Shown piece by piece: positions 17,050 through 25,360 of a stretch of 44,207 nt of DNA. A program made the position numbers and the translations under genes. The notes under the pieces are model-generated. The model saw only the letters and a list, made by a program, of their open reading frames with translations, was not told where the DNA came from and searched no databases. Origin of the DNA: Candidatus Gastranaerophilales bacterium (GTDB lineage: Bacteria; Cyanobacteriota; Vampirovibrionia; Gastranaerophilales; Gastranaerophilaceae); NCBI GenBank assembly GCA_944324375.1, contig CALUWB010000009.1, positions 1 through 44,207 on the forward strand, read 5' to 3'. Positions within the stretch are counted from its first letter, which is position 1, and the number at the start of each line of letters is the position of its first letter.

Positions 17050-18291
17050 ATGCGCGAATTGTTTAATGATTATGTAAAATCAATTACAACTTATATTATG
17101 TTCCAAATCAAGGCAAAAGCTAATCAATTAAAACCTGAATTGGATAAAAAGGGTAGAAGCCCGATTTTCTTATCAATGGGCGCACCGACGGAAAATCCTC
17201 CTAAGTATATGTTTGATGTATTAAAGCAAGAATTAGATAAAGATGGAGTTCATACATATTCAACCCCAAAAGGTGAAAAATATTTCTTAGATGCAGTTGC
17301 AAAAAGAATGAAAGATAGATTTAATGTTGAATTGGATCCATCATCAGAAATTTGTTCATTAATTGGTTCAAAAGAAGGTTTAGCAAACTTAATTAGAATT
17401 CTTTGTAACCCAACAACAAATGTTGAAGAAAAAGATGTTATATTTGTTCCAGATCCAGGTTATGCATCTTATGATCAGATGATAACAATTGCAGGAGGAA
17501 AATCTTATCCAATTCCATTGACTCCAGAAAACAATTTTATGCCAAATTTAGATGAGGTTTGGGATAGTTATATAAAAGAAGGTGGTAAGGCAGAAAAAGT
17601 TAAGGCATTTATTATTAATTATCCAAACAATCCTTTAGGCGCGACAGCAACAAGAGATTACTATAAACACTGTATAGAATTTGCTAAAAAACATAATATC
17701 TTATTAATGTCAGATGCAGCTTATGCTGATTTATATTTTGATGAGTCTGATAGACCATTTAGTATATTGGAGTTTGAAGGTGCAAAAGATGTAGCAGTAG
17801 AATTCTTTAGTTTCTCAAAACCTTATGCAATGACTGGTATGAGAGCAGGTTGGATATGTGGTAATAAAGAAGCTGTTGGATTATTTGCAGTATTGAAATC
17901 AACTATTGATAATGGTTTATATAAGCCATTACAAACAGCTTGTGCTGCAATATTAAATTCAAAAGAAGGTGATGAGTATACAAGATTAGCTAATATAAAT
18001 CTTAAGAAGAAACAAGATTTGTTTGTACAAGGAATGAAGGAATTAGGCTGGCCAGAATTTAATGTACCAAATGCAACATTCTATTTATGGATGCCAATTC
18101 CTCCAAGATACAAATCATCACAAGAATTTACTGATGAGTTATTAGAAAAATCAGGGATTGTAGCTGTTCCTGGTCATGCTTACGGTAAATATGGCGAAGG
18201 TTTCTTTAGAGTATCTATCGTATGTACAGAAGCTCAAATAACTGAATGTATAGATAGAATGAAAAAAGACGGATTTACATATCAGGGGTAA
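17050..18291 (+). CDS. PLP aminotransferase, LL-diaminopimelate aminotransferase-like
   Basis: About 413 residues of fold-type I class I/II aminotransferase. The LIGSKEGL segment is typical of the DapL group; VPDPGYASYDQM, INYPNNPLGATAT, SDAAYADLYFD and the PLP-binding lysine in FSFSKPYAMTGMRAGW follow in order. The closing GYGK...FFRVS stretch holds the carboxylate-binding Arg. DapL makes LL-diaminopimelate directly from tetrahydrodipicolinate in lysine and peptidoglycan synthesis and is common in Cyanobacteria and relatives. A related aspartate/alanine aminotransferase is possible. The frame is open to a TTG at 17020, but ATG at 17050 follows AGAGGGG and is my start. The LD-carboxypeptidase gene is convergent 18 bp downstream. 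Confidence 0.78.
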   Translation: MRELFNDYVKSITTYIMFQIKAKANQLKPELDKKGRSPIFLSMGAPTENPPKYMFDVLKQELDKDGVHTYSTPKGEKYFLDAVAKRMKDRFNVELDPSSEICSLIGSKEGLANLIRILCNPTTNVEEKDVIFVPDPGYASYDQMITIAGGKSYPIPLTPENNFMPNLDEVWDSYIKEGGKAEKVKAFIINYPNNPLGATATRDYYKHCIEFAKKHNILLMSDAAYADLYFDESDRPFSILEFEGAKDVAVEFFSFSKPYAMTGMRAGWICGNKEAVGLFAVLKSTIDNGLYKPLQTACAAILNSKEGDEYTRLANINLKKKQDLFVQGMKELGWPEFNVPNATFYLWMPIPPRYKSSQEFTDELLEKSGIVAVPGHAYGKYGEGFFRVSIVCTEAQITECIDRMKKDGFTYQG

Positions 18292-18307
18292 ATTAGCAAT
18301 TAATTTA
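18289..18307. repeat. Inverted repeat between convergent genes
   Basis: TAAATTA, five bases, then TAATTTA form a perfect 7-bp-arm hairpin spanning the aminotransferase stop and the gap before ldcA ends. It lies where a bidirectional terminator would be expected, but it has no G-C pairs and no clear T-tract, so function is doubtful. Confidence 0.3.
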
Positions 18308-18309
18308 TA

Positions 18310-19191
18310 TTAAACAAATAATTTATTATTATCTAAAACACAATTCTTTCCATAAGGGATTGTGTTTTTAGTATCCTCGTGTGAAATATTCAATTCAGAA
18401 ATTGTTGGAATTTTTAATTCTTCTGATATTTGATTAAATAGATATTGTAATTGTTCAGGATATTCAATATCTAAAAATTTACCCAAAGCTAGACCTTTTA
18501 TGTTTTTCCTAAACTTTTCTATGTTTAATAATTGAGTAAACATTTTATCTATCTTGTACACAGGTTCATTTAGGTCTTCTGCAAAGAATATAAAATTTTC
18601 ATCTGGGATAAAATCAATTCCTGCTAATGAAACAATAGATGCTAAATTCCCTCCCCACATAATACCTTCTGCTAGACCTTTTTTGTTTACAATTGGCGCT
18701 TCTAAGATTTGTTCTTTATGTTCTAGTGCATCAAAAAAACTATCGATTGTATATTTATCAATTCTTTCAGCTCCAAAATCTCCCTTCATCATTGGGGAAG
18801 AATATGTTATTAGATTAGCTCTTTTTAAAAACATCGCAGATAAAACAGTTATATCAGAATAGCCACAAAAATTCTTAGGATTATGTTTAATCAATTCATA
18901 ATCAATCTTATTGATTAATCTTAAAGCACCATAGCCTCCTCTTGCACAAATAATAGTATCTATTTCTTTATTAGAAAATGCCCAATGTAAATCTTCTAAT
19001 CTTTCTTCATCTGTTGCAGATAAATATCTATCTTGCGAGAACATATGTTCTGAAAAAACTACGTTGTATCCTAAACCTTCTAAAAAGCTTTTAGCTCTAA
19101 ATATTGGCTCTTTATCTAAAATAGGTCCTGATGGTGCAATAACACCTATTGTGTCACCTTTTGTTAACGGTTTTGGTAATATGTAGCTCAT
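18310..19191 (-). CDS. LD-carboxypeptidase (MccF/LdcA family S66)
   Basis: 293 residues from the ATG at 19191, which follows AAAGGAGATGTT; a longer frame to 19263 has no ribosome-binding site. The N-terminus reads KGDTIGVIAPSGPI, then CARGGYGALRL and GYSDIT with the nucleophile Ser. MWGGNLASIVSLAG and FAEDLNEPVYKID (catalytic Glu) follow, and SHEDTKNTIPYG near the end holds the probable catalytic His. The enzyme trims the terminal D-alanine from tetrapeptides in murein recycling; some S66 members instead act on microcin C-like peptides. It is divergent from dnaX with only 29 bp between starts. Confidence 0.85.
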   Translation of the reverse strand: MSYILPKPLTKGDTIGVIAPSGPILDKEPIFRAKSFLEGLGYNVVFSEHMFSQDRYLSATDEERLEDLHWAFSNKEIDTIICARGGYGALRLINKIDYELIKHNPKNFCGYSDITVLSAMFLKRANLITYSSPMMKGDFGAERIDKYTIDSFFDALEHKEQILEAPIVNKKGLAEGIMWGGNLASIVSLAGIDFIPDENFIFFAEDLNEPVYKIDKMFTQLLNIEKFRKNIKGLALGKFLDIEYPEQLQYLFNQISEELKIPTISELNISHEDTKNTIPYGKNCVLDNNKLFV

Positions 19192-19205
19192 AACATCTCC
19201 TTTTG

Positions 19206-19214
19206 TGATACAAT
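19206..19214 (+). promoter_or_regulatory. Extended -10 promoter, leaderless dnaX
   Basis: TGATACAAT matches TGn plus TACAAT (one mismatch to consensus). The hexamer ends 6 nt before the dnaX ATG, so the predicted start site is the A of the ATG. No Shine-Dalgarno sequence is present. Confidence 0.55.
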
Positions 19215-19220
19215 TATAGC

Positions 19221-21098
19221 ATGGGCGAGAATTATATACCTTTATATAGAAAATACAGACCACAAAAACTTGAGGAGGTAGTAGGGCAAGAGCATATAAA
19301 ACAAGCTCTTTCTAATGCTATTAATTTAGGTAAAATTTCTCATGCTTATTTGTTTACAGGACCTCGAGGAACTGGTAAGACATCAACTGCAAGAATTTTG
19401 GCAAAATCTTTAAACTGTGTAAATGGACCAACTGTAGAGCCATGTGGGAAATGTACAAGTTGTGTTGATATCACTAATTCTGTTCCTATTGATGTTATTG
19501 AAATCGATGCTGCAAGTAACAGAAAAGTTGAAGATGCTCAAAATATTCTTGAAAAAATACAATATGTTCCTGTTAATGGGAAATACAAAATTTATATAAT
19601 TGACGAAGTTCATATGCTTACAAATACAGCATTTAATGCTTTGTTAAAAACATTAGAAGAGCCACCCAAAAATGTTGTATTTATACTAGCAACAACGGAA
19701 TCGCATAAGGTTTTAGATACTATCAAAAGTCGTTGCCAAAGATTTGATTTTAGAAGAATCACAACTGATGATATTGCAAAACACTTAAGATATATTTCTG
19801 ATAAAGAAAAAATAAATATTTCAGATGGGGCATTATATTCCATTGCTAAAAACTCTGCAGGTGGTATGCGTGATAGTATTGCATTGCTTGATCAAGTAAG
19901 TATTTTAGGAGAATCAAAAGAAATTACAGAAGATGACATTAATAACCTTTTAGGCCGTTTATCTTTTGATGTTTTATATGAAATGTCAGAAAAAATTATT
20001 CAATCTGATTCAATAAATGCAATAAAATTATTAGAAAAGGTTTATAATTCAGGGAATGAACCTGTACAAATTTTAAATAATTTGATGTATTATTTCAAAA
20101 ATTTATTAATCGTAAAAAATTGTGATAATGAAACCTCAATTGAATTAACAAACTTAAATGAAGCTCAATTAAAGCAACTTAATCAACAAAAAGAAAAAGT
20201 TGAAACTCATCAAATTGTATTTTTAATCGAGAAAACAGCAAATTATATAAAAGAAATAAAAACTACAACAAATCAACAAATGTGGCTAGAAGTTGCATTA
20301 ATTGATTTATCAAATCTTACTAATAATACAAAATTAATTGAGCTTCAGAATAGAATTCAAGCCCTAGAAGGTGGAGAGGTTTCTGTTACTCCAATAAGAC
20401 ATATTGTAACACCTCCGATTGAAAAAGTTTCTGTTCCTGTTTCAAAGCCTGTTGTACCAGAAGTAAAAGAAGAAACTGTTCAAGTTAATCCAGAACCTGT
20501 AAAAGAAATAAAACAAGAAGAAGTAAAAATTGAACCTGTTCAAGAAAAAACAGAGGATAAAACTGAAGAACAAGCTGAATTTACTCCAATGCCAAAAGCT
20601 AAAATGCTTGATCCTACAACAGATATAAGAAGTTTATGGGCTACGTTATTATCTCATGTTAAAAGTCCATCAACTCAAGCACTATTAAAATTGGCTAACC
20701 CTGTAAAAATTGCCCCAGATGAGGTTGTTATTACCTTTAAACAAGCAATATTTGTAAAACAAGCGAATGACGGGACTAAAAAAACAGCCATTATGGAAGC
20801 TGCTGATGCGATGTTTGGTCAAAAAAATACGCATGTTTTGATTAGAACCCCATTAGAATCGGATGTTGAAATAGGAAAGGTTGCACCCGCACCTAAGCCA
20901 AAACCCATAACTCCTCCAAGTGAAGTTAAAACTTTAGCTCCAAAACAAGAAACAGTATCTGAGGAAGAAATTGAAACTGTTCAAGAAATTCAAAAAGCTC
21001 CTGAAAAAAAAACTGAACAACCAGACGATGAACCAAAGTTTGAATCTGACCAAAGCAAGATGATTAAAGAACTTTTTGATGGAAAGTACATTAATTAG
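19221..21098 (+). CDS. dnaX: DNA polymerase III subunit gamma/tau
   Basis: 625 residues. The clamp-loader AAA+ core has Walker A GPRGTGKT at 47-54, four Cys at 66, 75, 78 and 81 that bind the structural zinc, Walker B IIDEVH at 126-131, and SRC at 170-172. The collar follows to about residue 380. Then comes a Pro/Glu/Val-rich linker (about 390-465) and a tau-type C-terminal domain at about 470-560 (SLWATLLSHVKSP...FKQAIFVKQA). It loads the sliding clamp at the replication fork in the cytoplasm. A run of nine A at 21004-21012 could cause -1 slippage straight into TGA, but the product would lose only about 28 residues. The start has no Shine-Dalgarno sequence. Confidence 0.95.
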   Translation: MGENYIPLYRKYRPQKLEEVVGQEHIKQALSNAINLGKISHAYLFTGPRGTGKTSTARILAKSLNCVNGPTVEPCGKCTSCVDITNSVPIDVIEIDAASNRKVEDAQNILEKIQYVPVNGKYKIYIIDEVHMLTNTAFNALLKTLEEPPKNVVFILATTESHKVLDTIKSRCQRFDFRRITTDDIAKHLRYISDKEKINISDGALYSIAKNSAGGMRDSIALLDQVSILGESKEITEDDINNLLGRLSFDVLYEMSEKIIQSDSINAIKLLEKVYNSGNEPVQILNNLMYYFKNLLIVKNCDNETSIELTNLNEAQLKQLNQQKEKVETHQIVFLIEKTANYIKEIKTTTNQQMWLEVALIDLSNLTNNTKLIELQNRIQALEGGEVSVTPIRHIVTPPIEKVSVPVSKPVVPEVKEETVQVNPEPVKEIKQEEVKIEPVQEKTEDKTEEQAEFTPMPKAKMLDPTTDIRSLWATLLSHVKSPSTQALLKLANPVKIAPDEVVITFKQAIFVKQANDGTKKTAIMEAADAMFGQKNTHVLIRTPLESDVEIGKVAPAPKPKPITPPSEVKTLAPKQETVSEEEIETVQEIQKAPEKKTEQPDDEPKFESDQSKMIKELFDGKYIN

Positions 21099-21168
21099 TT
21101 AATAACTTTAACATTGATTTATTTTTGTATCTGTTTGTTTTAAAATAAAATCAAATGGAGAATATGTG

Positions 21169-21516
21169 ATGTTATTAGAATTTTTACAATCAAAAATACA
21201 TAGAGCAACAATAACAGATTCAGATTTGAATTATGTAGGCTCAATAACAATTGATGCTGATATATTAGATGCAGCAAAGATTAGAGAGTATCAAAAAGTC
21301 GAAATATTAAATATAAATAATGGTGAAAGATTCCAAACTTATGCAATAAAAGGTGCGAGAAAATCAAAAATATTTTGTGTAAATGGAGCTGCTGCCAGAA
21401 AAGTTCAAAAAGGTGATAAGGTTATTATTGTATCTTATGGTTATTATCAAGAAGATGAAGTAAAAGATTACAGACCAACAATTATTCAAATTGATGATGA
21501 TAACAATATAATTTAA
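21169..21516 (+). CDS. panD: Aspartate 1-decarboxylase
   Basis: 115 residues, a pyruvoyl enzyme making beta-alanine for pantothenate and CoA. Numbered from the ATG at 21169, every key residue falls on E. coli PanD positions: Lys9, His11, Tyr22, the Gly24-Ser25 self-cleavage site, Arg54, Tyr58 and Asn72. This settles the start over the GTG one codon earlier. GGAG lies 8 nt upstream. It stands 70 bp after dnaX and just before a 47-codon gene. The other pantothenate genes are not in the window. Confidence 0.96.
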   Translation: MLLEFLQSKIHRATITDSDLNYVGSITIDADILDAAKIREYQKVEILNINNGERFQTYAIKGARKSKIFCVNGAAARKVQKGDKVIIVSYGYYQEDEVKDYRPTIIQIDDDNNII

Positions 21517-21525
21517 GGATTAATA

Positions 21526-21669
21526 ATGGATTTTCGACCTAAAAAAAAGAAGAAAAAAGCCTTTGAAATAAATATAAAAAACATGGGAGTCGATATAGAT
21601 AAGAATGAGTATCGAACAATAAGCGAATCCTTTACAAATAACCCTGAAAAATATTATAATAAGGGTTAA
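21526..21669 (+). CDS. 47-residue basic small protein
   Basis: A small gene between panD and the response regulator. ATG at 21526 follows AAGGA with about 6 nt spacing, and TAA is at 21667-21669. The product begins MDFRP, then six lysines, then AFEINIKNMGVDIDKNEY and a polar tail ending in NKG. There is no membrane segment, Cys pair or recognisable domain. The Lys run suggests nucleic-acid or ribosome contact (inference only). Spacing of 9 bp from panD and 22 bp to the regulator fits co-transcription. Confidence 0.55.
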   Translation: MDFRPKKKKKKAFEINIKNMGVDIDKNEYRTISESFTNNPEKYYNKG

Positions 21670-21691
21670 AAATATCAGATAGGGGTATATT

Positions 21692-22399
21692 ATGACAGAA
21701 ATGAAAAGAATACTAATCGTAGATGACGATGATGAAATAAGAGATTTATTAGAATTTGACGTTTCTCAAAGTGGTTATTTTGTCGATACTGCCTCTGATG
21801 GTAAAGAAGGCTTACAAAAAGCATTAAATAATTCTTATGACTTGATATTGTTAGATGTTATGATGCCTAAAATGAATGGGTTTGATGTTTGTAAAAATAT
21901 AAGGCAAGCAAAATTATCTATTCCAATTTTAATGCTTACAGCAAAAGGTACAATTAATGACAAAACAATTGGTTTTGATTGTGGAGCTGATGATTATTTA
22001 GTAAAACCTTTTGATATTCAAGAAGTATTATTAAGAATCAGAGTATTACTAAGAAGAAATCAAGTCCAAGATACAAATCCAATAACAAATGAGATTTTAC
22101 ATTCTGGGAATATCGAGATTTTACCTGAAACATTAGAAGCGATTATTTTAAATAAAAAAGTAAAATTAACACCAACAGAGTTTGAAATCTTGTATTGTCT
22201 AATGCAGCATTTTAATAATCCTGTAACTTTAGCTACATTATTAGATGAAGTATGGGGATATGATAGCGATGAAGATGTAAGAATGGTAAGAGTGCATGTA
22301 GGTGGATTAAGGAATAAAATAGAGCCTGATCCAAAGAAACCTCAATATCTTCATACGGTTACAAATGTTGGTTATAAATTAACTCCATTTGGAGAATAA
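21692..22399 (+). CDS. OmpR/PhoB-family response regulator
   Basis: 235 residues. The receiver domain (about 5-120) has the acidic cluster DDDDE at 11-15, phosphoacceptor Asp55 in LILLDVMMP, Thr83 and Lys105 (DYLVKPF). The C-terminal winged helix (about 135-232) has LTPTEFEIL, a DEVWGYD turn, the recognition helix MVRVHVGGLRNKIE, and the hairpin HTVTNVGYKL. It binds DNA as a phosphorylated dimer. The histidine kinase starts 2 bp downstream and is surely its partner. The ribosome-binding site is AGGGG. Cyanobacterial RpaA/RpaB regulators are in the same family, but I cannot place it among them. Confidence 0.93.
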   Translation: MTEMKRILIVDDDDEIRDLLEFDVSQSGYFVDTASDGKEGLQKALNNSYDLILLDVMMPKMNGFDVCKNIRQAKLSIPILMLTAKGTINDKTIGFDCGADDYLVKPFDIQEVLLRIRVLLRRNQVQDTNPITNEILHSGNIEILPETLEAIILNKKVKLTPTEFEILYCLMQHFNNPVTLATLLDEVWGYDSDEDVRMVRVHVGGLRNKIEPDPKKPQYLHTVTNVGYKLTPFGE

Positions 22400-22401
22400 T
22401 A

Positions 22402-24081
22402 ATGGGTTTAAATATTAGATTTACGCGTTTAAAAATAGTAGAACAAATTGCAATAGTATTATTCTTTGCAGTTGTTATTCCAATGACTATTAGTGGAATA
22501 ATTATAAATAATATCAACCAACAATCCGTACGTTTGCAATTAAAAGAAGCTGCAACATTAATTGCCAATATGGTTTCTGATGAAGTAGATGTATTCCAGG
22601 CAAGCGCATCAAATGAACTTAATCAGATAGTAATGACTCTAGATTATTTTAGTAGTGAATCAGCTAAGTTAAACTATCTAGCAAAAATTCAAAAAAATTC
22701 TGATATTTATAAAAAAATATTTATTATAAATTCTGAAGATGAGTTTTCTAAAATTTATAATGAATGTATAAATAATCAAGAAACTGCGCTAAAAGCACCA
22801 TTAAAAGATGGTAGATATTTAGTTGCTATTTTTGATATAAATGTTTTAAGAGAACAAATATTTTCTCCATTAAAAGATGATAAACGTCAGATAAATATTC
22901 TTACTTATGATGGTAAAATTATAACATCGCACAATTATAATGAAAAATTATATAATCAAAGTGTTTCTCAGTTACCTAAGAATATTGTTTCAGATGAGGC
23001 AACTGTATTTGGAAAAATAAAAAACCAACCTTTTGTTTATTTAAAAAAAGAAAAACCAAAAGTTTTAGTCGTAGTAAATACACCTCATGATTTAACTAAG
23101 AAAACTATTGATTACGGTAGAACTAAAATTATTCTATCTGTTTTAATAGCTTCGCTGACTGTTTTATTTATAGTAGGACTTTATACATATTATCTTTATA
23201 TAAATATCCGTCAGTTATTTAAAGCGATTATTGCAATATCAAAAGGTAACTACAGAAGACGTATAAGACTATTATCAAGTGTATTTACACCTTATGAAAT
23301 TATTTTCTTATCTTTTGAATTTAATCGAATGGTAAAACAAATTAATAAATCATATTCAAAGCTTAAAAAGACAAATAAAGAGTTGAAAGAATTAAACGAA
23401 TTCCGTTCAAATATGATTGACACAGTAAGCCATGAATTAAGAACACCATTAACAAGTATTCAAGGATATACTTCAAGGTTATTACGTCAAGATATAGAAA
23501 TAGATAAAGAAACCCAACAAAAATCATTGAAAGTAATAAAAAAACAAGCAGAGCGTTTAAAACGCATGATAGAGGATTTATTGGTTATTCCTGATATAGA
23601 AGATTCAAGGCTTAATGTAATCATGGATACAATTTCTATACCTGAAGTTATTGAAGATGCAATATTACTTGTGAAAAATTCTTCATCTAAGGTAATTGTT
23701 AATAATATTCCAAAAGAAATTTCACAAATATATGCAGATAGAGATCGATTTGAGCAAGTTATAATTAACTTAATTGAGAACGCTGTTAAATATGGGATAG
23801 AAGATACAGATATTACAATAAATGCTTATGAAGAAGAAAATAGAGTGATAATAGAAGTTAATAATAAGTACCCACTAATTTCAAGAGAAAAATTAAAAAC
23901 ATTATTTGATAAATTCACCAGAATAGATGATAAAACAACTAGAACAACAAGAGGAACAGGTTTAGGCTTATTTATTGTAAAAGGCCTTGTTGAGGCAATG
24001 GGAGGCGAAGTTCGTTTATATTCAACAGAAGAAGATGGTTTTACAGTAAAAGTATTCCTAGATAAGGCAAACCAAGAATGA
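22402..24081 (+). CDS. Membrane sensor histidine kinase
   Basis: 559 residues. A membrane helix at about 14-36 and another at about 243-266 enclose a ~200-residue extracytoplasmic sensor region with no family I recognise. A HAMP linker (about 266-320) and a coiled coil lead to the HisKA domain with phosphorylated His344 in SHELRTPLTSI. The ATPase domain has the N box INLIENAVKYG and a G box TTRGTGLGLFIVKGL. It signals to the regulator 2 bp upstream. The stop overlaps tadA as ATGA. No PAS domain is seen, which argues against it being the cyanobacterial NblS/Hik33 type. Confidence 0.93.
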   Translation: MGLNIRFTRLKIVEQIAIVLFFAVVIPMTISGIIINNINQQSVRLQLKEAATLIANMVSDEVDVFQASASNELNQIVMTLDYFSSESAKLNYLAKIQKNSDIYKKIFIINSEDEFSKIYNECINNQETALKAPLKDGRYLVAIFDINVLREQIFSPLKDDKRQINILTYDGKIITSHNYNEKLYNQSVSQLPKNIVSDEATVFGKIKNQPFVYLKKEKPKVLVVVNTPHDLTKKTIDYGRTKIILSVLIASLTVLFIVGLYTYYLYINIRQLFKAIIAISKGNYRRRIRLLSSVFTPYEIIFLSFEFNRMVKQINKSYSKLKKTNKELKELNEFRSNMIDTVSHELRTPLTSIQGYTSRLLRQDIEIDKETQQKSLKVIKKQAERLKRMIEDLLVIPDIEDSRLNVIMDTISIPEVIEDAILLVKNSSSKVIVNNIPKEISQIYADRDRFEQVIINLIENAVKYGIEDTDITINAYEEENRVIIEVNNKYPLISREKLKTLFDKFTRIDDKTTRTTRGTGLGLFIVKGLVEAMGGEVRLYSTEEDGFTVKVFLDKANQE

Positions 24082-24491
24082 AACGAGCAATTGGAGAGGC
24101 TTTAAAAGTTAAGGATGATGTTCCTGTAGGCGCAATTATTTTAAAAGAAGGTAAAATAATTGCAAGAGCACATAATTTAAAAGAAGAAAATCAAGATGTA
24201 ACTGCTCATGCTGAGATATTAGCAATAAAAGAGGCTGAAGAAAAAATGAATTCTTGGCGTTTAGATGATTGCGAAATGTATGTAACATTAGAACCTTGTC
24301 CTATGTGTGGTTGGGCTATTATGCAAGCAAGAATTAAGACTCTTTATTTTGGAAGTTATGATTTACAATATGGCGCTTTTTCAAAGCTGGAACTTAATAA
24401 AATTGCTAATTCTCCTATTAAAATATATGGTGGAATCAATGAATTAGAATGTGATAAATTATTAGAAGATTTTTTTAAGAGGATAAGATGA
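24078..24491 (+). CDS. tadA: tRNA adenosine(34) deaminase
   Basis: 137 residues. It converts A34 to inosine in tRNA-Arg(ACG). The zinc site is complete: His44 and Glu46 in TAHAEI, and Cys74 and Cys77 in PCPMC. DDVPVGAII and the MYVTLEPC strand match the family. The N-terminus is about ten residues shorter than in E. coli, starting at the equivalent of the first helix. The start overlaps the kinase stop (ATGA) and the stop overlaps the TIGR02757 gene by 4 bp, so translation is coupled along the unit. A guanine or cytosine deaminase is less likely given the tRNA-enzyme-type N-terminus. Confidence 0.9.
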   Translation: MKRAIGEALKVKDDVPVGAIILKEGKIIARAHNLKEENQDVTAHAEILAIKEAEEKMNSWRLDDCEMYVTLEPCPMCGWAIMQARIKTLYFGSYDLQYGAFSKLELNKIANSPIKIYGGINELECDKLLEDFFKRIR

Positions 24492-25228
24492 TTACAAAGA
24501 ATGAGTTGGATGAATTAGCTGAAAAATATGAGAATAAAATTTTTATAGAAACTGATCCAATACAAACAGTACATAAATATATAAAGAAAGAGGATATTGA
24601 AATATCTGCTTTTCTTGCTTCATTATTTGCTTATGGAAGTAGAAAAGTATTTATTCCAAAACTGAATTACTTATTTACCAAGATGGGGAAATCTCCTCTT
24701 GAATATGTTAAAAAAGGAGATTTTTCAAGCTTAAAAGGTTTTAATTATAGATTTGGTAAAGAGAACGATATTTTAGGCATTTTAAAGGTTTTGAATAAAC
24801 TATATAATTCTGGAGAAACATTAGAAACGTTGTTTAAGTACGGTTATGAAACAATAGGAACAGTTGCTGGCATGTTTGAAATTGTGACTGATTATTTTTA
24901 TTCAAATGTAAAAGATGTTGGAGAAGGATTTTATTTTATGGTTGCCAATCCAAGAAATGGTGGTGCAATGAAAAGAATGTGTATGTTTTTAAGGTGGATG
25001 GTAAGAAAATCTGATGTAGATTTAGGAATTTGGGACTTTATACCAACAAGTGAATTATTTATTCCTTTAGATACACATGTAGCAAAAATATCAAGAGAAA
25101 TGGGATTGTTAACAAGAAAAAGTAATGATTTTAAAGCAGTAATAGAATTGACGAACAATTTAAAGAAATATGACTCAAACGATCCTGTAAAGTATGATTT
25201 CGCGATTTATGGAAAAGGTATTAATTAA
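24488..25228 (+). CDS. TIGR02757 family protein (DUF2400)
   Basis: 246 residues of a conserved family without a settled role. The signature is DP.Q..HKYIKKED.EISAFLASLFAYGSR near the N-terminus. NPRNGGAMKRMCMFLRWMVRKSDVDLG.W then precedes the PLDTHVAKI segment. The C-terminal NDPVKYDFAIYG is also typical. The helical, DNA-glycosylase-like pattern with PLDTH hints at nucleic-acid binding (inference from family resemblance). It overlaps tadA by 4 bp and ends its transcription unit. Length is normal. Confidence 0.85.
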   Translation: MITKNELDELAEKYENKIFIETDPIQTVHKYIKKEDIEISAFLASLFAYGSRKVFIPKLNYLFTKMGKSPLEYVKKGDFSSLKGFNYRFGKENDILGILKVLNKLYNSGETLETLFKYGYETIGTVAGMFEIVTDYFYSNVKDVGEGFYFMVANPRNGGAMKRMCMFLRWMVRKSDVDLGIWDFIPTSELFIPLDTHVAKISREMGLLTRKSNDFKAVIELTNNLKKYDSNDPVKYDFAIYGKGIN

Positions 25229-25267
25229 ATATTTCTATATATTTGCTCATCTAAATAGTTGATTTTT

Positions 25268-25296
25268 TTGCAGCATGTAAATTTTTGTGTTATTAT
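25268..25296 (+). promoter_or_regulatory. Promoter of the LysM gene
   Basis: TTGCAG at 25268-25273 is 17 bp from TATTAT at 25291-25296, which is preceded by TGT (extended -10). The leader would be about 58 nt and includes GGGTGAGG before the ATG. Confidence 0.45.
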
Positions 25297-25360
25297 ATTC
25301 ATGATTTAAATATAGTGGTATGTACTGTATGTTTATATAGTAAAGAACTGGGTGAGGATT

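Noticed and set aside
19192-19263. 24-residue N-terminal extension of the LD-carboxypeptidase
   Set aside because: It would overlap dnaX, has no ribosome-binding site, and ATG at 19191 follows AAAGGAGATGTT.
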